From contig CACZHK010000013.1 of assembly GCA_902780915.1 (NCBI GenBank), positions 1 to 41,893 on the forward strand: a DNA stretch of 41,893 nt, given 5' to 3'. The position numbers and the translations under genes were made by a program. Source of the stretch: Pseudoselenomonas ruminantium (GTDB lineage Bacteria; Bacillota; Negativicutes; Selenomonadales; Selenomonadaceae). Below, piece by piece: positions 34,101 through 41,526 of this stretch (positions are counted from its first letter, which is position 1; each line of letters begins with the position of its first letter). A model generated the notes under the pieces. That model saw nothing but the letters and a program-made list of their open reading frames with translations, had not been told where the DNA came from and ran no database searches.

Positions 34101-37100
34101 TTGCTTGCATTGGCATCATTGTATACCGCCGAAAAATCAGCACTGGAGGTATCAACTTTGACCTTGCCTTTATCAGCATCCAGCAATCCGGGCAATGTAA
34201 TATTTATCTGCTCTTTGGCAGTAGTGCCATTAGTCTCCTGAGGTGTCAACGTACCTTTGCTGCCATCTGAAAAGGTAACATTCACCTGTGGCAGTACATA
34301 GACAGTACCATCATACTGCTTGGTGATGGTAGCAAATTCTGGAGTAAGCTCCAGCTGATCAATGGTGCCCGTAGCATTCAGACTTACGGTTTCTGTACCA
34401 TCAGCAACCATTGTCTTAGCCGCAGAATCAGTCATGTCTGCCGTCTTGACCTTATAATTTTTGGCATTACCCCCGTACAAGCCCACACTATAAATGATGC
34501 CCTTGGCTGCAGGATTGCCATCAGCATCCAAATACACATCCTGTGCATCAACCTTCAGATTATTGGCAGTCTGACTTGCAGGGACTTCCTGATACTCACC
34601 ACTTATTTTCCATCCAACCCCATCATTCCTAGTGCTGGAATCTGCCACAAGTTTGGTAGCGCCATCAGCGTAAGTAACATAACCAGAATCATGAGCACCT
34701 TCAGCCGCTGTGCCCTTAAAATTCAAATAGCCCTTATTATCAATATCAACCACAACTTTATCGGCATTATAAACCATGTCGATTTCATCACTCTTACGCA
34801 TACCGACAGTGATTATACGATGTGTGATACTTCCTGTACGAGTTATATCTTTTGATGTAGTTTCTGACACGTCGCTATTATCTAGCGTGTAGTTATCCCA
34901 AATATTAGTCCCAGCCTTTGCTCCCACCGAATACGTTATCGCATCAGCATCAACAGTATTGCCTGTAAATTTAGCATCTTTAAGCATTAATGCATTCTTC
35001 AAAGCAGTTACATCTGTATCAATAACGCCATCTTCATGATCAGGATCATGCTCCAAAGCCGCTGCTTCTGTTATTGTATTTGCAGTGTCAAAATAAACAT
35101 TTTTGGCAAATTTGGCAGTACTATCATCTTTTTCATCATACAAATACGTGGTGGAATAATCGTAGACCTTAGTACCATGAACCTGATGTTTCTGATTGTT
35201 CACATCGAGGTATGTTCCCTCTACAAGCTCACCGTCCTTGTTGGAGAAACTAATGCTATTCAGTGTAATATTACGCTTGGTAATAGCACCGTCACCTTTC
35301 AGCCAATAAACCTTGGCCCCTGCAACAGTCGAATCTGTATCATCTACCAAGGACATAGCTGTCCCGCTAAGATCTTGTACCTGGTAGTTCTTGGCAGAAT
35401 CTCCATTTAGGACAAACTTATAGTTAGCCTTATAATTGTCTCCTGCATTGATAATCGCAACACCATTCTTAGAGTAGTATGGTGTATCCACTAACAGCGT
35501 AACACTATCAACACTTTCTCCCACCAAGCCAGTACCATCTTCAACATCCTGATACACATTATCCTTGGCGGTTATGGTATTTCCCACATTGGGAGTCCAT
35601 CCGTCATCAGATGTACCCACATAAACTACCTGACTGCTTTTATCATATACCTTGTTTATATTTTCATCTTTATGAAGACCTATCTTCACCGGACGCAAAG
35701 TGATGTCACCAGTGACGCTTACTTTTTCTACATCATCCTTAGTGAGAGAATAATTGCCAATATCCGCTCCTTTTAAAGAAGCCTTGCCGGTCACTGTCTT
35801 CACAGTTATAGTAGCATTATTAGGATGGGTGCGATTATCGCCCTCCACCTCTTGAACTGTTGCATCTGAAGTATTGTAAATCGTATTGGCAGTATCAATA
35901 AACTCTGGATTGAGCGCAACATCATCTATATGGTAGGGATCTGCATTTGCAGCTGCACCAGCCGCATACACCTCTACAATGCCATAGCCTGGATCTTCGA
36001 CCAACGGAGCAGCACTGTTGTCATTAGGGTCAATCTTATAATCCAGCAGATTTATTGTCTTGCCGAACTGATTTGCCAGTGCCGTACTGGCAGTTGTGGT
36101 ACCATCATAGACCTTATCAACATTCTTGATGCCAGCAGGGTTTGCCAAAGGACGAGCTGCGACCGTCAGAGCTTCCGTAGCAAGGTCATAGCCATCCTGG
36201 TCAACAGAGTAGAAAAAGATATTTGTTTCGTCTACATTTTTTATCAAGGAAGTAGTGTTGCTATATACCTTGCCGCTATCCAATCCCCTGCTGCTGTCCA
36301 TCTCGACATCAGCACCGCCGATGTAGTAGCCATTGTAGGTAATCTTACCATCAGCACTGGAGCCTTTCAATCTCATGGTAGCATAGCCATCAGCAGAATA
36401 CGTAGTAACGTTCCCAACTGTATTAGGAGTGGCATTCGCATACAAAGCCAGATTATACCCTACAGGTACGGTGCCCTTGCCGTTGGCTTTTAGGAAACTG
36501 CGCAGGAGAGGGAGGCTGTGGCCTTCATAGATGCGCCATATACCATCATCGTCCTTGCTTTTTCCAGAGGGGAAGAAAGCATAGCTTTTGGCAGAGGTAG
36601 CACTGCCTGTTGAGCCAGATTCTATTTTAAGGGAATCAAGTTTACCCAAGGTCATGACCATAGTAAGTGCCTGCGTATCATAACCATATGTAGGCTCATA
36701 CTGTGAAATAACATAACCTTTGGTAACTGGCACACCCGCTGGTACTAATCCCTTACTATTAGATAGTTCTTGCGTGCTAATTTTTACAGCTTCATAAGCT
36801 CCAGAATTATATACATTCTCAATTGTACTACTTCCATCTACTTGATCGGCTATACCGTAATGTTCAACAAAATCCACATCATAAAAACCTTCATGAATTA
36901 CGGGTTGCCCCTGTTCATTTAACACCTTCTTATAATCATAAACACTAGTAATTAGCCCACTATTATACGAATTTTTTATAGTAGATTTATTAGACAACTC
37001 TCCTACAATTCCTGCACCATTCATAACGGTACCATCATTGTAAACACTTTGAATATAAGACCCATTAGTAGCCTGTCCTATCAAGCCACCTACAGCTTTA

Positions 37101-38431
37101 GCTATAGGTGGAGAAACATAATTCTTTGCTGTACCATCACCCACACTAACATCATTAGCAGGAAATGAATTATCACTAGTTGCAGCTCTAACCAAAGAAG
37201 GATTTACTTTATTTGAATAAGTATTTTTTACATAAACATTTTCTACTTTAGTGTTATCCACAGCCCCAGATAGCGCACCACCATATACTTTGGCAGTAAC
37301 TTGTGGGTTTATTATGCCCAAATTCATAATCCGATTTGAAGCAAGCCTGCTTCCTAACACAGTTTTACCTTGCTCATTTACAGTCTTCTCATATCCCCCT
37401 TGTACATAACCGAACAAACCCGCATAATCATCATTTATCACTAAGCCGCTAATAGTGTGATAATTACCATCAAAATTGCCTGTAAATGCATCTTTATATG
37501 GATCATCTCCCTCCTCATTATAAGTGCCTATAGGCGTAAAATCCCCCACATTTTCAATATTATTAGTGAGCATATAGTTTATAGACTTATTGGTATTCAT
37601 TCCCTGTAACTGATTTTTATTTTCCACCCATGCAAAGTCATAGGGATTCACGCCATCGTACTTACCATTAGCATCGTGATATTTTTGACCACCATTATTA
37701 TTTATGTTATATCCAAGCTCAGTAGCAGGCGTACCTACAGTTGATTCAAGAGAACTATAATCTTGACTATTGGTAGCTATTGCCTGATATCCTACATGAA
37801 CATAATCCTTGCCATTAAGTGTAACCTTGCTATTTCCAGAATCATTGGTATCAACATTTATATCAGCGGTATTAAGGAAAGTGATACTAGTTCCTTCTGC
37901 ATACACAGAATTAGCCGTTATCTTCCCCATATTCACCACTTCGGACTGAACCTTTGATGGATCTAAAACAGACTCGCCCTTCCATACCGTCTCACCATCA
38001 ATTATGTTCGCCAAATCGCCCGTCAAATCTCTTGTAGAAACATAGAGATTTCCTACATCAATTTGAGCCTGTTCCCCCATAATAACGCCATTGGGATTCA
38101 CCAAATAAACATCTTTTCCTCCACTCATTGCGCCATTGATATAAGAAGTGCCATTGCCAGTAACGACATTAAGATAATTGTTTGTCTTCGCACCGTTATC
38201 AAAAGTTACACTTTCGTTATCTGCAATAGAAAAGTCTCTCCAATTTATCACATTATTCAAGTTTTTTGATGTGATAGTGGTATTAGTCCCTGGAGTAACA
38301 TCAGCTCCACCACTAACCACCTTTTCCAGCACCGGTGCTCCCTGCGCCACAGGCACTAAACTGAACATGCCGGCAACCAAAGTCAGGCTGACCTGCAGTG
38401 CCAGCTTATCTTTTTTCGTCAGCGCATTCAT
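28196..38431 (-). CDS. Giant TpsA exoprotein (filamentous haemagglutinin-like) with 16 YDG repeats
   Basis: A 3411-residue secreted protein. Residues 1-31 form a signal peptide. The TPS secretion domain (about 32-150) shows NVINWRDFSI and NPNG at 112-115. A GLUG-type segment lies near residue 320 (GNFDGNYHTISGL). From about 770 to 2935 there are 16 YDG/MBG-like units, each opening with a variant of K-V/T-Y-D-G-T and recurring every 115-190 residues. A Pro/Glu-rich linker starts near 3205, and the tail is acidic then Lys-rich (EDEKDKDKKKKTLEEKNEHE). No membrane anchor is seen. It is probably a surface adhesin exported by the TpsB downstream. The ATG at 38431 has GGAG 8 bases before it. Confidence 0.9.
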   Translation of the reverse strand: MNALTKKDKLALQVSLTLVAGMFSLVPVAQGAPVLEKVVSGGADVTPGTNTTITSKNLNNVINWRDFSIADNESVTFDNGAKTNNYLNVVTGNGTSYINGAMSGGKDVYLVNPNGVIMGEQAQIDVGNLYVSTRDLTGDLANIIDGETVWKGESVLDPSKVQSEVVNMGKITANSVYAEGTSITFLNTADINVDTNDSGNSKVTLNGKDYVHVGYQAIATNSQDYSSLESTVGTPATELGYNINNNGGQKYHDANGKYDGVNPYDFAWVENKNQLQGMNTNKSINYMLTNNIENVGDFTPIGTYNEEGDDPYKDAFTGNFDGNYHTISGLVINDDYAGLFGYVQGGYEKTVNEQGKTVLGSRLASNRIMNLGIINPQVTAKVYGGALSGAVDNTKVENVYVKNTYSNKVNPSLVRAATSDNSFPANDVSVGDGTAKNYVSPPIAKAVGGLIGQATNGSYIQSVYNDGTVMNGAGIVGELSNKSTIKNSYNSGLITSVYDYKKVLNEQGQPVIHEGFYDVDFVEHYGIADQVDGSSTIENVYNSGAYEAVKISTQELSNSKGLVPAGVPVTKGYVISQYEPTYGYDTQALTMVMTLGKLDSLKIESGSTGSATSAKSYAFFPSGKSKDDDGIWRIYEGHSLPLLRSFLKANGKGTVPVGYNLALYANATPNTVGNVTTYSADGYATMRLKGSSADGKITYNGYYIGGADVEMDSSRGLDSGKVYSNTTSLIKNVDETNIFFYSVDQDGYDLATEALTVAARPLANPAGIKNVDKVYDGTTTASTALANQFGKTINLLDYKIDPNDNSAAPLVEDPGYGIVEVYAAGAAANADPYHIDDVALNPEFIDTANTIYNTSDATVQEVEGDNRTHPNNATITVKTVTGKASLKGADIGNYSLTKDDVEKVSVTGDITLRPVKIGLHKDENINKVYDKSSQVVYVGTSDDGWTPNVGNTITAKDNVYQDVEDGTGLVGESVDSVTLLVDTPYYSKNGVAIINAGDNYKANYKFVLNGDSAKNYQVQDLSGTAMSLVDDTDSTVAGAKVYWLKGDGAITKRNITLNSISFSNKDGELVEGTYLDVNNQKHQVHGTKVYDYSTTYLYDEKDDSTAKFAKNVYFDTANTITEAAALEHDPDHEDGVIDTDVTALKNALMLKDAKFTGNTVDADAITYSVGAKAGTNIWDNYTLDNSDVSETTSKDITRTGSITHRIITVGMRKSDEIDMVYNADKVVVDIDNKGYLNFKGTAAEGAHDSGYVTYADGATKLVADSSTRNDGVGWKISGEYQEVPASQTANNLKVDAQDVYLDADGNPAAKGIIYSVGLYGGNAKNYKVKTADMTDSAAKTMVADGTETVSLNATGTIDQLELTPEFATITKQYDGTVYVLPQVNVTFSDGSKGTLTPQETNGTTAKEQINITLPGLLDADKGKVKVDTSSADFSAVYNDANASKIIDTDTGAYDESRAYRVDYSGLKLASVDNSSKINNYKMGSTGSGNGVITKLTLTENNLTPGYVDTGISKTYDAKKELDNAKNFVTGLGVSGVVATVAGSNLPSVDLDATTAEYKDKNRGGTDDHEVTFSYKLTASDNYEFEESTNLSHVGTDAEGVYTFKDTVEGKLLVRNVTATAVKNLTKTYDAMTAYTDGNRNVYKDDAGDVDGARVVTLSDGTENNSIFALDGTKNISTAEYDNANVNVDANTAKKVTYTPKIKTDDETNYKIVDENGNDVVAPLTDISGTINKRDLTLTFNPLTKTFDNSPALTEANVGNIGITLDAGTNGAAVIGAVADGGDGTQAALDVTKLDKDYAYGLLDNSSFTPDKNAGTKVIQYNGVDEDVLGGAIGNYNLYYKIGTNEKVAIENGTGYGAGTIGKKHLTDADIVTNFKHVTKEYDAEDGVGYTHYSSDGYVLKDDDGNPLDSVTVTANSFVDSITIDGTAVEYIADPDAEGYSGGYSIDSATYGSGVTNATFSASSNAGEQTDEPGSKSAVFKFKIGDDWTKNLDFEDVSSFDPGTNILTRYTSKDNGQASITAKTIYASLTDQYTAPTKVYDGTKNVTQGSSQTSTGTAISATDLHDYVNVSGLMGNDGYTVSAKYNSENVADKDATLGNTVNYTVDLGNAAGNYKLYVKNAEGVIVDANGTETTAANSVVRGAGTITPKDLVFKAGYAEKVYDDNAKVNVTGAANAPDYELTGFVGTQKLTLKAADVVGTYVVKATDDDGNFLYHDKDGNPVYDYVYNDDNGNPVAHYKIDKHVGEVDPVNNNPISDYRAVQYSNLKQALANADADNGAIASNYVISEAVVKADNENNNAPNKTHVGEAATYFDAEAGMAVYGSDLQNGKITKRAIDTITPTFYDIEREYNASYYVGDSIDDDKAREYFKLEGTAQGMDGTVSVDYNLLEAVFADPTGTPTDIVGSNAQRVDGYDPTNTYEDVNDTGFKAVYKINGLSMETQRDFELGSLGSDNYVGYFASTNTTNNITPRVISGKVVEGAYQDKVYNGETTAEKVGKDQFVYDEDDLKILRKNLGLQEGADLGQYLTVDGNYAVWSDTDSKYLPDANFSMAPEEVDSTHKRLKDIAFTMKWAEDQDDTAYQSNYVFDDKNGGWTDGTNTEYVGKGDIRQRIVYVQDTGGDTIEKTYDGTATADAATRNGKFNLIADNTATSGIITLNNVPDDVSLAGGITAQYVKSDGNGGYESDSNVERDSSGNVLNKAVKFTGFALAGDAKDNYFLMTKENADGGDIAYNNDASATNDGMYIVESSGGKIKPKAITVNVNNSAEKVYDATDKVADTYAAADNLKAAADVKSIATEYSSVNSDINNRMKLTIVASNEADANNPDIVNVTITSRPTYDDVNAHKENDEVVGDKVTTYNLSWDNGNYDLIGQFDDHGGTQAPVAGQAEDTFVATGYKKNNDGSVTRTGELKDYQGKISPRKLKINSMEGTKTYNGYTDFSYDYADSSSSNTLNVGLGDEETNLEVPLADVFSNEGVDMSDPKSINKLLKVTATGTYEGAADGVKAEAKNQDDSITDEDLAETRAQDAAFNATSDPNLYVHTVKYDSVAIANNNYELVDVVDDTNPYEGTGIINRAKVKAISSSATITEGEAMPSFSGDFDGFLAVDAIPIYEEDGVTPKLDEDNNPITIPLSEYYNNPDSFRWGPETNVTNKSVGTNPVYGWYRKDTADGHGWSRETGFNFDRNYTLAEQVVGSFVVKAAPKPVPVIPEPEKPAVLPFEEVDTGYVDKPVVPDNKVYQSVSKDENKSHNHEPKAAIQYGNTGTGIVADRDEGGSSGTIAIELAEVVNLLGGEVASDGTMSLANQERKSSLSVGSTSEGFLSVGNGDNEASGQTDLFSEGEIAIENKDGEIGLENEENLWQGQAELAMAEGSILSDGQIVNEEDEKDKDKKKKTLEEKNEHEASATITYGDVA

Positions 38432-38452
38432 AAAAAACACTCCATTTCCCCT

Positions 38453-38480
38453 AATATACGTGTAAGTTCCGATATATCAA
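38453..38480 (-). promoter_or_regulatory. Promoter of the giant exoprotein gene
   Basis: On the minus strand TTGATA (38480-38475) and TATATT (38458-38453) are 16 bases apart, each one mismatch from consensus. The -35 directly abuts the T-tract after the flagellin hairpin. Confidence 0.6.
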
Positions 38481-38481
38481 A

Positions 38482-38515
38482 AAATGGCGAAAGAGAGGCA
38501 CACAAAGCGCCTCTC
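38482..38515 (-). terminator. Terminator of the flagellin gene
   Basis: On the minus strand GAGAGGC and GCCTCTC arms (38515-38493) are followed about 9 bases later by ATTTTTTG. The gap before the T-run makes it imperfect. Confidence 0.6.
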
Positions 38516-38537
38516 CATATTCCCCATACAAATCTTT

Positions 38538-40010
38538 TTACTGCAAAAGACTCAGCACCGAACTGCTGTTCTGATTAGACTGAGCAAGCATTGCTTGTGC
38601 AGCCTGAGCAAGAATACTGTCTCTTGCGTAAGCTGTCTGCGTCTTTGCCATATCCGCATCACGGATAACCGATTCAGCTGCCTGCGTATTCTCACTACTC
38701 ATCACCAAGTTGGCCGAAGTGTATTCCAAGCGACTTGTTTCGGCACCAATCATGGTCTGCTGGTTCAGTGCTTTCTGAAGAGCATTATCAATCACGTTGA
38801 TAGCAACATTAGCAGTTGCCTGTGAGCTGACATTTAATTTTTTACTTACGATTATGTTCGTATTTGCAGGCACTTTGGTGCTATCCTCGTATTTATTAGC
38901 ATCCGCACTGTTATCCGATGCAGATTCCAACCCTAATGCAGAAGCACGCATATCCATAAATCCTGCCTTGATGGATTGATTAGCCTTTGTGCCAATCTGG
39001 AATACCAAGGCATTGTCTTCAGACTGATTCTGCGCTTGTATGGTTTCAGTAAAGCTGTCCAGAGCAGCATTAACTGATTTACGAGGATTCCCGTCTGAAT
39101 CAAACACCGCTATGGTAAGTCCAGCAATCTGGCCTGCCAGGCCTGGTTCTTTGGCCTTCAATGTAATACCATTCTCACCACTAGTTGTATAAACAGGCTC
39201 ATTAGCTTCATCAGTACCTATGTAATTGAAGCCCTTGATAGTTCCATCTGGATTCTTCTCATTACCATCTACTATATCAATATCCACATCAGCAGCTGTC
39301 CTGCTTATTATCGTGCCTAAATTGTGATCCAAAGTTGTTGGAACATAAATCGGAGCAGGAAAAGCTGGCACTTTTTTTTGCCCTTCATATGTAAGCGGGC
39401 TAATTGATACAGTCTTTGTTTCACCATTCTTCACCCACGATACTACAATAGTATCCGTCTTCTGTATCCCCAAGGAATTATTAGAACGATCTTTCAAATC
39501 AACCAATGTCGTTTCAAAAGTCGTATCAGTAGCAAGTTTTTCGTTAGTTAAATGCGTGTACGTTCCACCTTCTACCACAGCACTATTCCTGCTACCATCC
39601 AGCATCATAATACCATTGTAGCTGACCTGTGCATTATCATTTATCTGGTCAATGGACTGGTCAATGACCTTCTGAATCGCAGCCCTATCCACATCAGAGT
39701 TGGAATCATTGGCAGCATCAATGGCCTTTTCCTTCATCGTGCGAAGAATATTGATAGTGCTCTCAATAGCCCCAGAGGCCGTATTCAGAATACTAATGCC
39801 GTTCTGCGCATTCATGTCATCCTGATCCAGCGACTTCACCTGCACCCTCATACGTTCCGAAATGGCATACTCCGATGCCCCATCTCCTGCCCCGTTGATT
39901 TTCTCCCCCGATGCCGCCTTCTGCAAACTCTTGTTCTGAGCCTTAGTATTCTCGGTAAGGTTCTTCAGGGCATTCACACTATCCATGTTATTCTTGATTA
40001 CATATGCCAT
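38538..40010 (-). CDS. Flagellin
   Basis: A 490-residue flagellar filament protein. The N-terminal D0/D1 region is clear (MAYVIKNNMDSVNALKNL, then GDGASEYAISERMR, then NGISILNTASGAIESTINIL). The C-terminal D1/D0 matches (ESVIRDADMAKTQTAYARD, then AQAMLAQSNQNSSSVLSLLQ). Between them, about residues 140-390, lies a variable surface-exposed region. It is exported by the flagellar type III system. GGAGGAGG lies 8-9 bases before the ATG at 40010. No other flagellar gene is nearby, so this copy is orphan and may be one of several flagellins. A sigma-28-type promoter was not found in the short upstream gap. Confidence 0.93.
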   Translation of the reverse strand: MAYVIKNNMDSVNALKNLTENTKAQNKSLQKAASGEKINGAGDGASEYAISERMRVQVKSLDQDDMNAQNGISILNTASGAIESTINILRTMKEKAIDAANDSNSDVDRAAIQKVIDQSIDQINDNAQVSYNGIMMLDGSRNSAVVEGGTYTHLTNEKLATDTTFETTLVDLKDRSNNSLGIQKTDTIVVSWVKNGETKTVSISPLTYEGQKKVPAFPAPIYVPTTLDHNLGTIISRTAADVDIDIVDGNEKNPDGTIKGFNYIGTDEANEPVYTTSGENGITLKAKEPGLAGQIAGLTIAVFDSDGNPRKSVNAALDSFTETIQAQNQSEDNALVFQIGTKANQSIKAGFMDMRASALGLESASDNSADANKYEDSTKVPANTNIIVSKKLNVSSQATANVAINVIDNALQKALNQQTMIGAETSRLEYTSANLVMSSENTQAAESVIRDADMAKTQTAYARDSILAQAAQAMLAQSNQNSSSVLSLLQ

Positions 40011-40049
40011 GAGGGCCGCCTCCTCCAATTAGTAATATCATCTTAATCT

Positions 40050-41045
40050 TTACAGTGGAAATATTTTTGCAACAAATTTATAATATCTGTCTTCTCCCTC
40101 TTCTGTTGTATACGGTATATGTGCCAAACTCATAAAGAGTCCCGCCTTGGCAAAATACTGACCATCAACTTCAAAATACTCTTGATCAGTTAAGCTGATA
40201 CGGCTATATTTTACGCCACCATATATGAAGTCTGCCTTGGCTTTCATTTTTCCAAAAGAATCAACTTGCTTTATGTACATATCATGAACAACAACAAATT
40301 TCAATGAATATCCTATATTCATAATCTCATTTGAATTCAAGAAACGTTCACTATTACCAAATATATACGCATCATCTCTGTAACCTGTCTCAATATGATG
40401 ACCTATCTGCTTATTCCTTTTCTGATATGCCTCTATCAAGAGCTCCTGATTGCTTTTTTCCTTTTCACCATTAAAATTTAGTGACAATTGTCCTCTATCA
40501 GGAAAAAAACGATCCAATAAACGCTCATTCAACTCTTGTTGTGACTGTAGCTTGCCATTTTGTAAAATATGATTGACTTTTATATTATCCAGCTCAAATC
40601 CTCTTCCAACCATAATCGCCCTATGACAATCAAATGGATCCTTTTCTGTACACATCAAAGCAATGTTATGCCCCTGATCAAGTCCTCTCTCTACACTTTT
40701 CATTCTTATATTAAATGCTTCAGTGGCTCTTACTTTTTCAAAATCCAAAATTCCATCGTCATCATACAAAGACCAGTCTTCCTGTCTGGCTCCAAAATAT
40801 GTTCCCATATACACATATCTAATTCCATTATTTTTCAAAATTGCTCCAATAATATCTTTATTGTACTGGCTTGCATATTTGGAGTAAGGGGTGCTTCGTA
40901 CATCAAACACGCAATCAATATCATGCAGATGCAACAAATGCAAGAAAAAATCTATTTCCACCGTTGAATGGCCTATAGTATACAAATTTCCCATACAACC
41001 ACATCCCATTGCCTGCTCAACAGTGTCACCACATTTAGGGCACAT
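40050..41045 (-). CDS. DUF488 domain protein with extra C-terminal domain
   Basis: A 331-residue protein. A Cys-rich start (MCPKCGDTVEQAMGCGCMG, perhaps a small zinc site) precedes a DUF488 domain at about 20-165, with LYTIGHSTVEID, DVRSTPYSKY and the hallmark MCTEKDPFDCHR. DUF488 is a Cys-containing fold of unknown biochemical role. Residues about 230-331 (FVVVHDMYIKQV, then YGGVKYSRISLTD) form a second beta-rich domain, possibly an OB-type fold; this is a guess. The gene is strongly AT-rich next to its GC-rich surroundings, suggesting transfer. The upstream ribosome binding site is weak, so a start at Met18 (MGNLYTIGHS) is also possible. Confidence 0.75.
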   Translation of the reverse strand: MCPKCGDTVEQAMGCGCMGNLYTIGHSTVEIDFFLHLLHLHDIDCVFDVRSTPYSKYASQYNKDIIGAILKNNGIRYVYMGTYFGARQEDWSLYDDDGILDFEKVRATEAFNIRMKSVERGLDQGHNIALMCTEKDPFDCHRAIMVGRGFELDNIKVNHILQNGKLQSQQELNERLLDRFFPDRGQLSLNFNGEKEKSNQELLIEAYQKRNKQIGHHIETGYRDDAYIFGNSERFLNSNEIMNIGYSLKFVVVHDMYIKQVDSFGKMKAKADFIYGGVKYSRISLTDQEYFEVDGQYFAKAGLFMSLAHIPYTTEEGEDRYYKFVAKIFPL

Positions 41046-41084
41046 CGCCCATCTTCATCCACATGAAAGCCATCTTCCATATAC

Positions 41085-41300
41085 CCAATTTTACCACAGC
41101 ACAGCTTCTCTACCAACGATTAACCAGCACACACGCAGAGATGCTATCCTTATAAGGCCATTGTTCCAGTTTTGCCGTAGGCAGAACTTCCTCTTGGCCT
41201 TTTCCCACAGGGACTAGCTTCGCGTCGCACGAGGCGGGAGATATTAACTCGCCGCCTGTTAGTAGTTTACCGCCCCCACTTATGGAAGTGGGGGACATCT
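41085..41300 (-). ncRNA. Putative orphan omega-RNA/HEARO-like structured RNA or IS200/IS605 end
   Basis: On the minus strand a strong hairpin (CCCCCACTT-CCAT-AAGTGGGGG, 41292-41271) opens a run of stems: AGGCGG-CGAG... with CTC-CCGCCT, then GACGCGAAG and CCCTGTGGGAAAAGGCC, a hairpin AGTTCTGCC-TAC-GGCAAAACT, GGAACAATGGCC, and a final TCTCT...AGAGA stem. By eye this resembles the omega-RNA upstream of IscB nucleases (hairpin directly after the guide, then GACGC, CCC-TG-GGGA and a GGAAC stem). No IscB or TnpB gene follows; DUF488 does. A short open frame across it (41110-41298) has no recognisable protein features. Ends are approximate. Confidence 0.45.
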
Positions 41301-41526
41301 TGTACTCGTTATAGCATTATTGCGCTGTTCCCAAAAGCACCCCAGTATAGCACTTCCTCCACTATATCCCGCATCAGCCATCCCCGGCCCCTCTATGCCA
41401 CGGCCCCCAAAAGGCTGCCGCTATTCTCTGTATAGTATATCGTAGGAAGTGCCTTCTTTCTTAAGCAAAAAATAAGGGCGTTCAGAAAAATTTCATAAAA
41501 ACTTTTCCAGTGCCCCCTCTAACGAG
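41301..41526. other. Gene-free spacer with a long imperfect inverted repeat
   Basis: No coding region is convincing here. TAGCACTTCCTCCACTATAT (about 41346-41365) and the roughly complementary AGTATATCGTAGGAAGTGCC (about 41434-41453) could fold into a hairpin of about 110 bases around a GC-rich centre. The function is unknown. Confidence 0.4.

Noticed and set aside
29632..36118. Repeat region considered as a CRISPR array.
   Set aside because: The period is 350-570 bases, the repeats are degenerate and lie in frame in one large protein. These are protein domain repeats, not direct repeats with spacers.
41110..41298. A 62-codon open frame over the structured element on the minus strand.
   Set aside because: It has no recognisable domain, spans the strong hairpin, and its DNA is better explained as structured RNA or an IS end.
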